Assembly: GCA_001592805.2 (NCBI GenBank)
Contig: CP051142.1
Span: 682,001 to 746,000 of the forward strand
Direction of reading: 5' to 3'
DNA from: Peltaster fructicola
Taxonomy: Eukaryota > Ascomycota > Dothideomycetes
DNA length: 64,000 bases
Shown piece by piece: positions 1-11,400 of the stretch. Within the stretch, counting starts at the first letter, position 1. Each line of letters begins with the position of its first letter. The translations under genes were made by a program, and so were the position numbers. The notes under the pieces are model-generated. The model did not search any database. It was not told the origin of the DNA and saw only the letters and a list, made by a program, of their open reading frames with translations.

Positions 1-1317
1 GGTTAGCATGACGACATGCTCCAGATGACTATGACTGACCCATAAGATCATGCTCGCCGGTAGCATGATAGTCGTGACACTGAAGAGCCACAGACGCATC
101 TCTGGCTCAAAAGAACCTCCGTTCCTCCTGACCAGTTTCAAGGTCGCCCAGTCTCCAAAGAGCCCAGTAAAGATGGACCCGGCTAACACGCCAATAAGAC
201 ATGCGATGTATGCCAGTCCAACGACCGATGGGTGGAAGTTATATGGCGGTGCACTGAGGAGCACAGAGGCAGTGGCGTTCAAGATGTTGAAGTAGATCAA
301 GTAGCTGCCATAGCTGAAGCCTGCATAGAAAACGACCGGCCATGACACAAGCCGCAATGAGAGCAAGCTACGATATAGCATGCGTTGTTCTCGTGGCTTG
401 TCCTTGATCCAGAGCTTTTGCAGATATGTCTTCCTTTTGGAGGGATCCATGTGGTCAGATGTCAGATTTGTAGTGCTGGTTGAGCGATCGATGATGTTAC
501 CAGCTTCGTCAACGCTTGGTGTCTTTCGATCATAGTTGGTCTCTTCCATGAAGAGGAAGAGGAAAAGAAAGGCAAAGCCGCAGAAGATAGCTTGTAGATA
601 GAACACCCACTTGTAGCCAAGGCTGTCGTTGACGAAGCCGCAATAGACGGGTGCAAAGTAGTTGCTGCCGACCAAGGTGAAGGCGTATATGCTCATATAT
701 GTGCCACGCTCGTGTGCAAAGAACAGGTCTGCAACACTCACCTCAGGCAACGCCTCGATCGGCGAGCACAGAAAGCCTGCGACGATGTTTCGAGCGATCC
801 ATTGTCCTCTAGACTTTGCATAAGGGCTCCATAGTGATACTGCCATAAGTCCAATGATTGAGATCAGATATGTCGGACGCTTGCCATACTGTAGCGCAAA
901 TGGCTGTGTGAGTAGGAGACCCCAACCAGCCAGTAGGAATAGATACCCAGTGCCGGCATTGATGTCGCCAACGCTGATCTCGAGTGCCTCAGAGAGTGGT
1001 ACCAGGACAGAGTAGACCACAGATAAGGCCATACCATTGCACCAGACATACACACACATACAGGTGATTGCCAGAAACTTTCTGCAGCATGTCAGTGGCA
1101 CACAGGAACAATGTCATCGTACCGACCTTCGAGGTGACCAATTCAATGGGTCGTCTGCATCCTCTGAGGGTGTGGGCACTAGAACAATGTCTTCCTGCGC
1201 CCGAGAGTGCTTCGTCTGCAGTGTGTGGTCGACATCGACGAGACTGACAGTACCAGGGACGACAGCATCATCAATGCGGCCATGCTGGACGTCGTGTGCT
1301 GCTTGTAGTGTCGCCAT
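1..1317 (-). CDS. MFS transporter, HOL1/SVOP-like (3' end outside window)
   Basis: This is a plasma-membrane-type proton-coupled transporter of the major facilitator superfamily. It belongs to the fungal DHA1-like group that includes yeast HOL1; its substrate cannot be read from sequence. The ATG at 1317 opens a soluble N-terminus that reaches the family signature DPLNWSPRRK. A 45-nt intron (1126..1082, 5' end GTCGGT, 3' end CTGCAG) splits the RR. After it come hydrophobic helices, a GWGLLLTQP segment, a short QYGKRP loop of the kind found between helices 2 and 3, and ERGTYMSIYAF. A cytoplasmic linker rich in charged residues follows (around 430-530), then further helices. Reading stays open to base 1, so roughly the last quarter is missing. 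Family assignment is confident; substrate is unknown. Confidence 0.9.
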
Positions 1318-1930
1318 CTTTCGGGCTGTCAAATGGCAGTGCTTGGGACGCTGCTGATCAGTCCACCGACTTCATTGTAAGACTGCTTGTGTTTCAGAGG
1401 GCGCAACAGACAAGTTGACGAATGTCTGAAAGTATGTCAACAATCTTGATTGTGCAATCTTTGTATAATGTTCGTGTTCTCGAGTGTAGATAAGATATCA
1501 CCTGGACTCGCGCCAAGGCCCAACATATATCATAACACTATGGCTTGACCGACACGATCACATCATACACAATTCGAGGTCTGCTTCCTGATGCGATCGC
1601 CAACTCATGAGTCAAGCCTATCAGCTGCATCTGAAGCGACCTATAAGTGTGCAGTATGAAGTCTGAAAGCAACAGCGGTCCTTGGAGTTTGGAGAGCATT
1701 GTTTCGATGACAGCAGGCATAGATTATAGCTACAGTATATGCCGCATTGTTGCTATGGAATGGCCTCGATTGATCCCAAGTTCACAGATTACTTCTTCCA
1801 AGATGATTACCGTCATGTCTGAAGGCTGCACAGAGCAAAAGCGACACTCGAATCTGCCGTTCCTCGAGGCTGCAAGTATAAACACTGAATATTATAATCG
1901 ACTTTTGTAGTCGCTTAGAGGAGCCTGGGA
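1318..1930. other. Intergenic, promoter side of the MFS gene
   Basis: About 610 bases lie between the MFS start codon and the stop codon of the next minus-strand gene. The stretch must hold the MFS promoter and the downstream gene's 3' UTR. Short open frames here have no coding character I recognise, and I see no RNA gene or repeat. Confidence 0.6.
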
Positions 1931-4435
1931 TCAGCTGAGAGATACAAGCTTTCGCTCTATGTTGACCAGGGAAGGACTTCTGTCCCTGCCACTGGTATGG
2001 CCCTGTCGACTGTAATCGAACACGCCAGCCTCAAGAAGCTCTGGTGACGTGTATGACAATACGATAGACTCCGACATGGACTGCATAGTCTCCGCGCGAG
2101 ATAGTTTGAGCGTCGGAGGACTCTGTGCTGTAGTCGGGTGCGGGCTTGAATGTTGAGACGAGGATGGTTTCGACAGCCTCTTGCGTCCTACCATGGGCGT
2201 CATTGGCCGATGATTTGGTGTAGAAACATTGGATACCGTGTCTGATGGTGCGAAGAGTGAGTCTGCTGTCGTGGAAGCAATAGATCTAGGAGGAGTGGCA
2301 GGTGCATTCGACGACATCATTATACCCAGACCTCCTTGTCTGTGACTTCTGCTGTCTGTGCCGCGTTGTGCTCTGTTTCGAGAAACCGACCGCGGCGGAG
2401 TCATCGGACGTTGTGCGTTGCTGGCGTACACATTCTCTAGTTGAGCTTTGGCGTCCTTGAGATCCTTTCGGTAGCCTCGAACGTCGAGCTTGTACATTAT
2501 GATCTCCCCTAAGCAATGCTGCAACTCCTTCTCGAGCAGCGCCGGCACTGACAGCGGCTCATCAGTGTTGGCGTCGTTGAGAGCAGTGGCCTTAGCATTA
2601 GCTAACAGGTCATTCGCCTTGCTGACTGCTTCTGCAGCAATCGCAGGCGATATAGGGTATGTCCTGGCTGCATGGCGAGCATTTCTGCGGAGCTCGCCCT
2701 GGAGGAGTGAGTGATACCGGTCACGATCCTTCGTGGCATCCCTGACGGCTTGTAGACCTTCATCCAGGCGAGTTTGGAGCTCGACGAATCGCTCAGCATT
2801 GTGATTGTCTGAGCTGCTCTTACTCTGTGCTTGCTGCACGAGATGATTGATCTGATCCTCTTTCTCCTTGAGTGTGCTTTCTAAGGTCCTGACCTGCGCC
2901 AACAATGCACTGTCGTCAGCAGGAGTCTGTGGGCCGGCGGCTCGCGAGTATGTTTTCGTTGTAGCTGGCGCCTCAGAAGCTGCGATATGGTTAGGGAGTA
3001 CCTGAATGAGCGGCGACTTTTGTTTGCTGATCGCTTCGAGAGTGCTGGAGACGGCATTGAACCCTTCAAGCACATCGAGGCGCTGATTGTTCGCTGCAAC
3101 CAGCCGAGCCTCGAGGTCGCTGACAGTGTTTCGGAGAGTCTTCTCATTCTCCTTTGCTCGCTTAGCAAGCTCTTTCAGCTGAAGTATACGGCGGTCCTTT
3201 TGCTCTAAAGACTCTCGCAACTGAGCCCTCTGCTGAGCCAGATCCGTGGATTCCGCCTGCTCCTTTCGCACTAGACTCAACTTGCGTCGCAAGGACTCAA
3301 CTTCTGTCAAGGTTTCCTGCGAAGTGCTCGTACGGCCATCAAGACTAGTATCGGAAGACTGCAATGTCGTGGTCGACACGTCCAAGCCAGGCAGCTCGCT
3401 GGGTGCAGGTGAGGGAGATGTGTCGATCGTCAATGGCTGGTTCGTGCTACAACTATCGGTCTTGCTTGATTGACGTCTTTCTAGGAACGCAATATAAGCA
3501 AGATGGGAGGCAATCTCCTGGTCATGCGCATGTTTCAAGCTCTTGACATGTGTATCGTGCGAGCTTCTCATCATGGCAATCTGCTGCATCAGAGTCGTTT
3601 CGACATCGTCTCGTAGACTATCGTGTCTGACAGTACTGTCCTGAGTGGTCCCATCGTCTGACTGCACGTCATACTTGAGGCTGGATGGCTGCAGTACTGT
3701 GAGCGGCGGCCTGGACGGTATAGCAGTGAAAGATGGTGCTCGCGACGATTCTGAGCCTTCATGGCTGCCGTTGCTGATCGCAGGCATGCTGCTGTGACTG
3801 TACGTGCGCACATCTGGTCTTACAGAGCCTGGCCCACTGTCCATCGAAGTCCTTGACGGGACAGTGAAGCCTTCTGCGACAGAGTATGGACTTGAGCGAT
3901 GTCGTTCTACGGCTTGGCCGAAAGCTGCGGGTGTTGTGTTATTCCTTGGTGGAGCGAAAGCATTGAGTGATTGCCTGCCAGCAATCGGGATCGATCCAGG
4001 TAATTCGAAGGGTTCCATGAGTGGCAGCTCATATCGTGGTGTAGATGGCGCGGTCCTGGATCGAGGTCTACCATATGGTATCTTGAAGTCTGATCCTCTT
4101 TGCGACAAGTGTGCGGAGATATGTGGTGATTTGAGCAGGTCATTGACAACTGCCATGAGTGATGTAGCCGACTCTACAGCTGCGTCATGTAAAGCCATTG
4201 CTGGAGGACTTCTGGGAGCACTGTCTGTGCTGCTTCTGTGGGAGAATGTGCCAAACTATTGAACAGTTAGCATGGTATCTTACTCCTGGTCTCGCACTAC
4301 CTTTGGTGTCCCCTTGACATCCACTCCCTTGAAGGAAATGCATTCTACAGGTATTGGTATCACACCGCCGCTGCTCAATAAGTCTGCTGCGTGTTTGCGA
4401 TCGCCTTTCGTCCAGGTGAAGAATTTCGAGGTCAT
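1931..4435 (-). CDS. Coiled-coil protein of unknown function
   Basis: This is an 818-residue protein I cannot name. Two exons are supported: ATG at 4435 to 4284, then 4235 to 1931. The 48-nt intron starts GTAAGA and ends CCCACAG. The short first exon encodes about 50 residues (MTSKFFTWTKGDRKHAADLL...) that read like an ordered small domain. The middle is heptad-rich in blocks at about residues 260-300, 360-450 and 490-660 (for example LRRKLSLVRKEQAEST and LESTLKEKEDQINHL), which suggests long coiled coils. The N-terminal third and the C-terminal tail are rich in Ser, Pro and Thr, with several SP/TP sites in the tail, which suggests regulation by phosphorylation. A cytoskeletal or polarity scaffold is a guess from architecture only. 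Confidence 0.85.
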
Positions 4436-5123
4436 GTCGCATTACGAAGCCCGCGTGTGTGAAGGAGGGAAAATTATGTGGTACAGAGAATGAACAGCGA
4501 GGTGCAACGAAGATTTAGTGCACACAGGACAAACAACAGTCGTGTGCTGCAGGAATATCTTGCCGCCATACTGGCTGGCGCCTGTTTCAAGAGCCTTGAT
4601 CTCAGTCTGGCTGCCAGCACGCAGATCTCAGGCTGATACTAGGATGCAGTCGCCGTTGATGAAGCATCATGGCTGCATTGCTGTGTCCTTCATCAGCCGC
4701 GTAGAACTGGATGGCTCTCGTTCTCTTAGCAGCGTATGCGACGCAGATCTTGAAACAAACCAATGCTAACTAGGCAGTATGCCCTCGAATGCGTGTATCA
4801 AGATACATGCATCTGCAGAGCTTGCCAATAAGGGCGCGTACTGTAGGCGCTGACCTTCAGGTCGTGGTGAAGAAATGCGGCTGGATCTAAACGCGGTGGT
4901 CCGTGCCGAGACGCTTGTACGTCTTGGGGGCTTTGCTTGCTTGCTCCAAGCCACACCTCCGATAGATAGTGGCTTTTATTCTTGATTGGAAGCAGGAAAA
5001 CTAGGACTCGACTTTGGTCGTACCGCACGGGTTGACAACGACGTATACGGACGTCTCAAGCAGCGCTGGAGCGTATGACGATTGCGGATCTCACATCACA
5101 GCAAACAGAAGCAGCTTGAGAGC
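4436..5123. other. Divergent promoter region
   Basis: About 690 bases separate the start codons of the coiled-coil gene (minus) and the Pml1 gene (plus), so both promoters lie here. No conserved open frame, RNA gene or repeat was recognised. Confidence 0.6.
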
Positions 5124-5963
5124 ATGCGCGACTCGCCCGAGTACACAGTGCCTCAGGAGTCACGATCGAGGAGAGACAGATCGTACAGTGGCTCTCGCGA
5201 TCGTCAAAGAGACAGGCGAGATTACAAAGACCGCCGTGAAGAACGACGACCGATTGAGGGACGTTCACGACGAGATAATTACGATTCCAAGCATCGCAGA
5301 AGAGGTTCTATCGACTCACGGTCTCGCGAAAGGTCTTCACGGATCGTAGACAGTGGGAGAGATGCACGGTCGCGTTCACCAGCTCGTCGCTCTCGAGCCG
5401 CACTACCCTCACAAGACGAGAGATTTCGAAAAGACCTCGATCTTCCACCTGGTCAAGGACCACCACCTCCCAAGCAGAAACCGAATTACAAACCTACTGG
5501 CCTGCTGGCCAAAGAAGCAAATACAGTTGCAGGCACAACGACTGTGCTGAAGTACCACGAGCCATCAGATGCGAGGAAAGCATCACCCAGCCAGCAGTGG
5601 CGTATGTACGTGTTCAAGGGCAAGGATCTCATCGACACTGTCCACTTGTTCCAGCGTAGCTGCTGGCTTATTGGCCGAGATCAACATGTCACTGATCTCT
5701 TCCTCGAGCATGGCAGCATCTCCAAGCAGCACGCTGTGATACAGTTTCGCTTCTCAAGCACTACCACTGAGTACGGCGACAAGATCAATCGAGTCAAACC
5801 CTACCTGATCGATCTGGAGAGCGCAAACGGGACACAGCTCAACGACAATCGCATCGAAGCGAGTAGATATGTCGAGCTGGTCGACGGGGATGTCATCGTG
5901 TTCGGGAATAGTGAACGAGAGTATGTAATGATGCTGCCAGCACCTGACAAGAAGGTGCCGTGA
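5124..5963 (+). CDS. PML1: Pre-mRNA leakage protein 1 / SNIP1 homologue (FHA domain)
   Basis: This is a 279-residue nuclear protein of the RES (retention and splicing) complex, which binds the spliceosome and holds unspliced pre-mRNA in the nucleus. Residues 1-95 are an Arg/Ser-rich tail (RSRRDRSYSGSRDRQ). A conserved linker follows with PNYKPTGLLAKEANTV and VLKYHEPSDAR, which is diagnostic for SNIP1/Pml1. The FHA phosphopeptide-binding domain covers about residues 160-270, with the canonical pieces CWLIGRDQHVTD, GSISKQHAVIQF and DLESANGTQLN. The start is the first ATG in frame; a TTG-led extension upstream is not needed. No intron is evident. FHA fold residues (GR, SxxH, NG) are intact, so it should be functional. 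Confidence 0.96.
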   Translation: MRDSPEYTVPQESRSRRDRSYSGSRDRQRDRRDYKDRREERRPIEGRSRRDNYDSKHRRRGSIDSRSRERSSRIVDSGRDARSRSPARRSRAALPSQDERFRKDLDLPPGQGPPPPKQKPNYKPTGLLAKEANTVAGTTTVLKYHEPSDARKASPSQQWRMYVFKGKDLIDTVHLFQRSCWLIGRDQHVTDLFLEHGSISKQHAVIQFRFSSTTTEYGDKINRVKPYLIDLESANGTQLNDNRIEASRYVELVDGDVIVFGNSEREYVMMLPAPDKKVP

Positions 5964-6104
5964 GGCCGGAAGGCTTCCCAGCTGTAAGTATATCGACCTC
6001 AACAGTATAAGGGTCAAAGTTAAACAAAGCATTGGATCACACCTGAGAACCGGATGATTTACACAATGTTATAGGCTCGCGGTCATGTTGCACCAAAAGC
6101 TTTG

Positions 6105-7424
6105 ATGACGTCGTCTGAAGTCGGCTTGGAACTTCAGTCGCGTTTCGTACATGTAAATTGTTTGAGCTACATACATCAGCTCGCCGATCTGTCGAGTACA
6201 CTCCTCTGCCGCCGCACCTCTCGTGTTATGCACACTCAATGGCTCTGCAGCTATAGCCAAGCTGTCACAACACGCACTCTTCCCTTGCGAAGCAATACGA
6301 CTCTGCATCGACGCTGTTTGCACATCATACATGTCGACTATGCTCCAGCCAGACACTTGAAATCGTCAGCGTCCGGGACGATCAGACGTCGCAGGAAGAC
6401 CACAAGCGTATCCAACACCTCCAGTGTTGTGGCGAGTGTCCGTTATGCCAGTAGTGCTGTGATCTCATCTGCAGCGAATCCTCCTACGAGTACTCGACCT
6501 CCTCCGATAATCACGGTTGAAAGACGTGGCCAGAGCTTGCCAGCATACCTTTGGAAGTTGGCAAGAACATATGGAGGCTTCTACAAGTCTGGAGTGAAAG
6601 CGATCTTTGCGAATAGGAAGCTTGCACAAGAGGTCAGGGAGCGATTACAGAAGAGCACAGGCGATCACTCATCCGGAGATACTGCTCTGCTGGTCACTGC
6701 CGTCGCGCAGGGTCAGGTCAATCGATCTGAGTTTCAGCTTCTCAAACGCAATGCGCACGATATGTTACGCGCACCGATCTTCGGTGTCCTGGTGCTCCTT
6801 CTGGGAGAATGGCTGCCACTGTTTATGCCATTTGCACCTTACCTTCCACCGCTTACATGCCGCATTCCAAGTCAGATCACTAGTATGAGGAGTAAAACCG
6901 AGGAGCGACGACGATGGGTGTTCAGACAGGGAATACAAGAGCCGGCCTACAAACCAGAAGCAAACGGAGACCAGCAGCCGAGCTCATCTGCCGCAGACCC
7001 GACACAGGCTCGGCGACTGATACAAAGTCTCAAGCAAGAGCAGGTGTTTCATCTGTCCTGTGTACTCAACTTGCATGGACGTATCTGGGAGAGGCTGCAA
7101 ATTGCTCCTCCAAGCATGTTGTTACAACGCAGGCTCGCCAGAAGATTGTCGTACTTGGTGCAGGACGATTTGCTGCTTCACAAGGCATCCGGCGCTCGTG
7201 ATCTGGTACGTGATGAGCTGCTCATTGCTTGTGAGGAAAGAGGCCTGGACGTTGTTGGCCCTCCGGAAGAGAAGCTGAGGCTATACCTTGGCAACTGGCT
7301 GAAAAAGCAGGCTCAAGACAACGGGAAGGGCCAGGCGATGCTGCACATGCTGTTTCGAAGGTAAGTAAGACAGCTTCGTCTGTATCTGCAGTCTAACTCT
7401 TGCAGACCTGACGCTTGGAAGTGA
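6105..7424 (+). CDS. LETM1-like mitochondrial inner-membrane protein
   Basis: This is a 424-residue member of the LETM1/Mdm38/Ylh47 group. Family members sit in the mitochondrial inner membrane, bind mitoribosomes and affect K+/H+ exchange. The basic N-terminus (Met-rich start, MHTQWLCSYSQAVTTRTLPL and RRRK stretches) fits a targeting sequence. The hydrophobic segment APIFGVLVLLLGEWLPLFM with PFAPYLPP is the single LETM1 membrane helix. The matrix part has the LETM1 domain helices (LQRRLARRLSYLVQDDLLL, LVRDELLIACEERGLDV, LRLYLGNWL). A 45-nt intron (7361..7405, GTAAGT to TTGCAG, with CTAAC) separates the last six codons, giving the end RPDAWK. It is shorter than Mdm38 and lacks the C-terminal coiled coil and EF-hand seen in animal LETM1. 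The first ATG was chosen; a later one at 6228 is possible. Confidence 0.88.
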
Positions 7425-8438
7425 GGGGACTACCATATCAGCATAAGTGCAGCACGCACACGACTAATAAGCCGATCGATTCAGAACGAGCGCGGACGTA
7501 CCTGCAGAAGCCTGCATTAGCGGATGCAAGGATCAGGAGTGTTTGTTGTCCACAAGACTGACACGTCGGACAGCTGCATCGCTTCTGACATGTTGGTGAG
7601 ACCTACTGAGTTCTGCTCCGAGGAACAGCACCAACGTGTCTTACTCGTCTGGACGACGCACGTCCGAGGATGACAACACCCGACCTGTATCGAGGACAGA
7701 CCTAAAAGCTACTGCGGCGCAAGTAGACTTTCGCTTAGCCATATCGGGTTTTCTCGATGCTGGCCCATGACCTATGAGCTCGCTGAGTTGGTGCTACCAT
7801 CTCAGCTTGACCAAGAATACTTGTGTGCTGCAGGCTTGATTCAAGAACAGGACATTCATGTCCACCACACGAAACACGGTGCTACCATGAGACAGAGCTA
7901 CAAGAAGAGAGCCGGACGATTTTCATTCGTCTGGAGGCGGTATCAGTCGAGACCAACAAATGGCTTTCTTTTCTTGCGCCATCGTGAAATCATTAGCCTG
8001 GTGGATCGACCAAACCACCCCTGAAGACAGTTCTATTCGACAGGGGTGGGCACATGTCACGAGAGTAATACTATACTGTGTGCGTTCATCTTATGTCCTG
8101 CACGCCTCCACCTGCTTGGTGCTGTGATATCTCGCAACTTCATCCATTCGACCGCTCCTTCATGAGCTCGAGCATCATCCTTCGCATGGCCGCCCATCCG
8201 CGCTTGAACTAGCCCACTTTTTCCCGTGTGAGTGTAAGCACATCGTGCAGGGCACATTGCATTGGTTCGGCAAAAATCTTGGCCTAGAGCAATTCAGTCG
8301 CCCTCCCAGCGTGTCAATCGCTAGTTGCACCATCCACTCTGCCTTCTGCCGAGCGCCCTTGGGTATCGGAGATCCAGCTGTGACGAGCGAGTGGGCGCGG
8401 CGCGCATTCCTCTGCCTCTTTCCCATCCGAGCTTGGGA
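7425..8438. other. Intergenic, upstream of the Sec7-PH gene
   Basis: This is about 1 kb with no recognised gene. It should hold the terminator of the LETM1-like gene and the promoter and 5' leader of the Sec7-PH gene. The frame of the latter stays open for about 110 bases upstream of the chosen ATG without another ATG. An 85-codon plus-strand frame at 7767-8024 has no recognisable features and I do not call it a gene. Confidence 0.55.
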
Positions 8439-11400
8439 ATGGCAGGCTTGCATGCATCGGCGTCTACCTCTGCACTGCACGCTTCTCGCTCTACTCGCTC
8501 GACTGACGCTCCACCGCTTCCTCCAATCCGCCATTCCGTGTCTCAGCAGACCTTGCGACATGCCGCATCGTCCGTCCGGCCTCCTTCGACACCACCAAAT
8601 AAACACAGTCGGCCTGTAGGCTACGCGAAGGGCAAAGAACCGGCAGGCAGTCGACAGGCACACCACGCGCGAAAGGAGGAGCGACAGCGACTGGCCACTG
8701 CTGCTCTAGGTCCTACAGCTTCGCGACAGGCGCCACGACATTCGCATGGACTGTCGTGGTCAAGCACAACGCGAGACAGTCTGGTGGACAACTTGCTGAC
8801 TTCCTTGGACGGATTATCACAGCTCGCAAACCGCAACTACGACGACGGACACGAAATCGAGCCGGATTGGAGTCGTTTTGATGCTTTGAACGCCAGTTTC
8901 ACGACGATGCCACGTCCACGTGGACACACATACTCCTCCTCCGTATCATCTGATCACCAGATCCCTGAATCACCATCCAGCGCCGTGTCGAGCCCAGCAC
9001 ACAAAAGCCGACGCAGCGCAAGTAGCTCAAACTTCGGTATAAACCACACTCTCAGCTCAAGAGCTCGACCGTCGAGATTCGCCAATGAGAAGTTCCTTGC
9101 CAGCGACACAGAGAAGTTCTCCAAGAGTCAGACAAACATCAATGGCGAGAGCAAGCATGCAAGAGGATGGAGCGATGCATCGAGTGTGGATAATTTTCAT
9201 GAAGCTCTTGAAGCTCCTCCTAGGATAGGACTGGGAGGACCAAGGTCTATCAGTGTCGATCACATCCGGCCACTGTCAACTGGCCAGGATTCTATGCTGA
9301 ACCGTGGTCGCCCAGTGCCCTCGGTGTACAGCCGGTACGAGACACCATTTGACGCTGCACCTGAACCAATGGTACCAGCGGGTCCGCGTAAGATGCAGAA
9401 CCCAAATGCCACTGGTCCAGTATACGTCAATGCCGCGCCAAAACAAAGTGCACTGCGCAAAATCACCACACAGTCGGATCTACGCGCTGTCAGCTCGCCG
9501 ACAGTCCCACCAGAGATCCGCGAAAGAGCCAGTGATTTTGTACGTGCAAACAGCATGCTTGACAACACGGCTGAGCGACAAGGCCATGTTACACAGACGA
9601 CGCGACGGGAGACGCACTCGCCGCCCCGAGAAAAGCCAGGCTTCTTCAAACGAGTCTTTGGCGGCGGCGGCAAAAGTGCAAACGAGCGTGTGGAAGCATC
9701 GCACAACGCGGTTGAGCACAAGCCAGTATCGCCTGCTCCACCCGTGAAACAGGAGTCCAGGCAGGTCTCTGCCGATCACTCTGTTTCTTCTACTCAACAG
9801 CCTACACTGAACAAGAAGCCCTCGTCATTCTTCAGGCGCCGGAAGAAGTCCACGAGTGATGCAGACAAACCGCCGCCTCCTCCAATGAGTCTGGCTGACC
9901 GAATGCAAGCTCAAGAGCCATCTAGAGCTTCGGTAAGCAGCCTGCGCAAGGTGATGGACCCGTTCCTGGCTGATAATCCTATGAAATCGAACCTTAAACC
10001 GGCAGACTCGCGCCCAACTACTAGAGCCTCAGCTATTTCAGACGACATCGATATTTTCCACTCTGGCTACACGCCTCCGATAGTTGATGTTGGCCGCACC
10101 AAGTCTGCGAAATCTACCCTCGGCGCTCGTTCGGTCAACGCAGCACAAGAGAATGAAAGCCCGAAAATGAAGCTGAAGGTAAGAAAACGAAACATTGATC
10201 CTCCAGCCACGGCCACATCACAATCGAGCTTTGGCAGCGCTGCTGTCGATGCAGCACTTCTTTCACAAAGCGCCCTCACATTCATCAAGACAAATGGCGA
10301 CACCTCGCAAATTGAACCACCTCAAGTATCGCCAATGTCTGAATTGGCACCCTCGATCAACGACGATCGACGTGTGAGTGCCTTAGGACCTAACGAGCTG
10401 CCTACTCCACCAGAGGCTACTAAGGACATGCGCGACTTTGCTGCCGGCAACAATGTCGATCTCAACATGGGTAGCGACAGTTGGATCATCGCTCGTGAGC
10501 AGGCTGCATTTCCTCCGTCTAACATTGGCTCCACTTCGAGATTGGTACTGCAACCTTCAGAAGAAGGCCTTGTGCCTCTAGCACAGACTGTCAGTGCGCC
10601 TCACTCGGACTCCAGCGCATCGAGGAAAGAACCAACTGCGCAGAGCATGCCACAACCTGAGCAGCCAATCGAGGCTACGACCGATTCACAACTGTCGGCA
10701 GCATATATCGATGCTACAACGGAGTACAAAGAACGTGCCCGTCGAATCTTTGATGGCAATGAATCAGATGTGAGCAAGATGGATGCGGCATCCTGGCTTG
10801 GTGAAAGCAAAACACTCAACACACGAACACTTCACGAATATATGGCTCTTTACGACTTTGCGCAAATGAACATACTGACAGCGCTGCGCACTCTTTGCAG
10901 TAAGCTTGTCCTTCGAGGCGAAACTCAACAATTCGATCGCATTATCACAGCACTCTCGTCCAGGTGGTGCGAATGTAACCCTAATCACGGCTTCAAAGCA
11001 CAAGATGTTGTGCACACCATATGTTACTCTCTTATTCTACTAAACACAGATCTTCACCTGGCTGACATTGGCGAGAAGATGTCGAAGAGTGCTTACGTCA
11101 AGAACACATTACCAACTGTGAAGCGTGTGGTCGCTGATGCAGCACCTAATGCTTTTGAGGCACAGCCTCGACCTTGGGCGGACTCACCAGCTCCAACATC
11201 ACCTGGCTTGCCACCAGACACGCCTCAGGACAGGACGTCCTTCGACTCTGCACGACCTAACGGTCTTTCTAAGAGGAACTCCATACGACCGGGTACACTC
11301 AGGAATGATTCGGATGCATTCATCGATACTACTTCGTCGAACATGCTCGTGACCGCTACATGGATTGGTCCTGCTCGTGGCTGGGAGAACGAAGTCGAGA

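Noticed and set aside
8175-8666. 163-codon minus-strand frame overlapping the Sec7-PH start
   Set aside because: It is antisense to the Sec7-PH N-terminus, has an irregular composition (Cys, Trp and Arg rich) and no recognisable motif.
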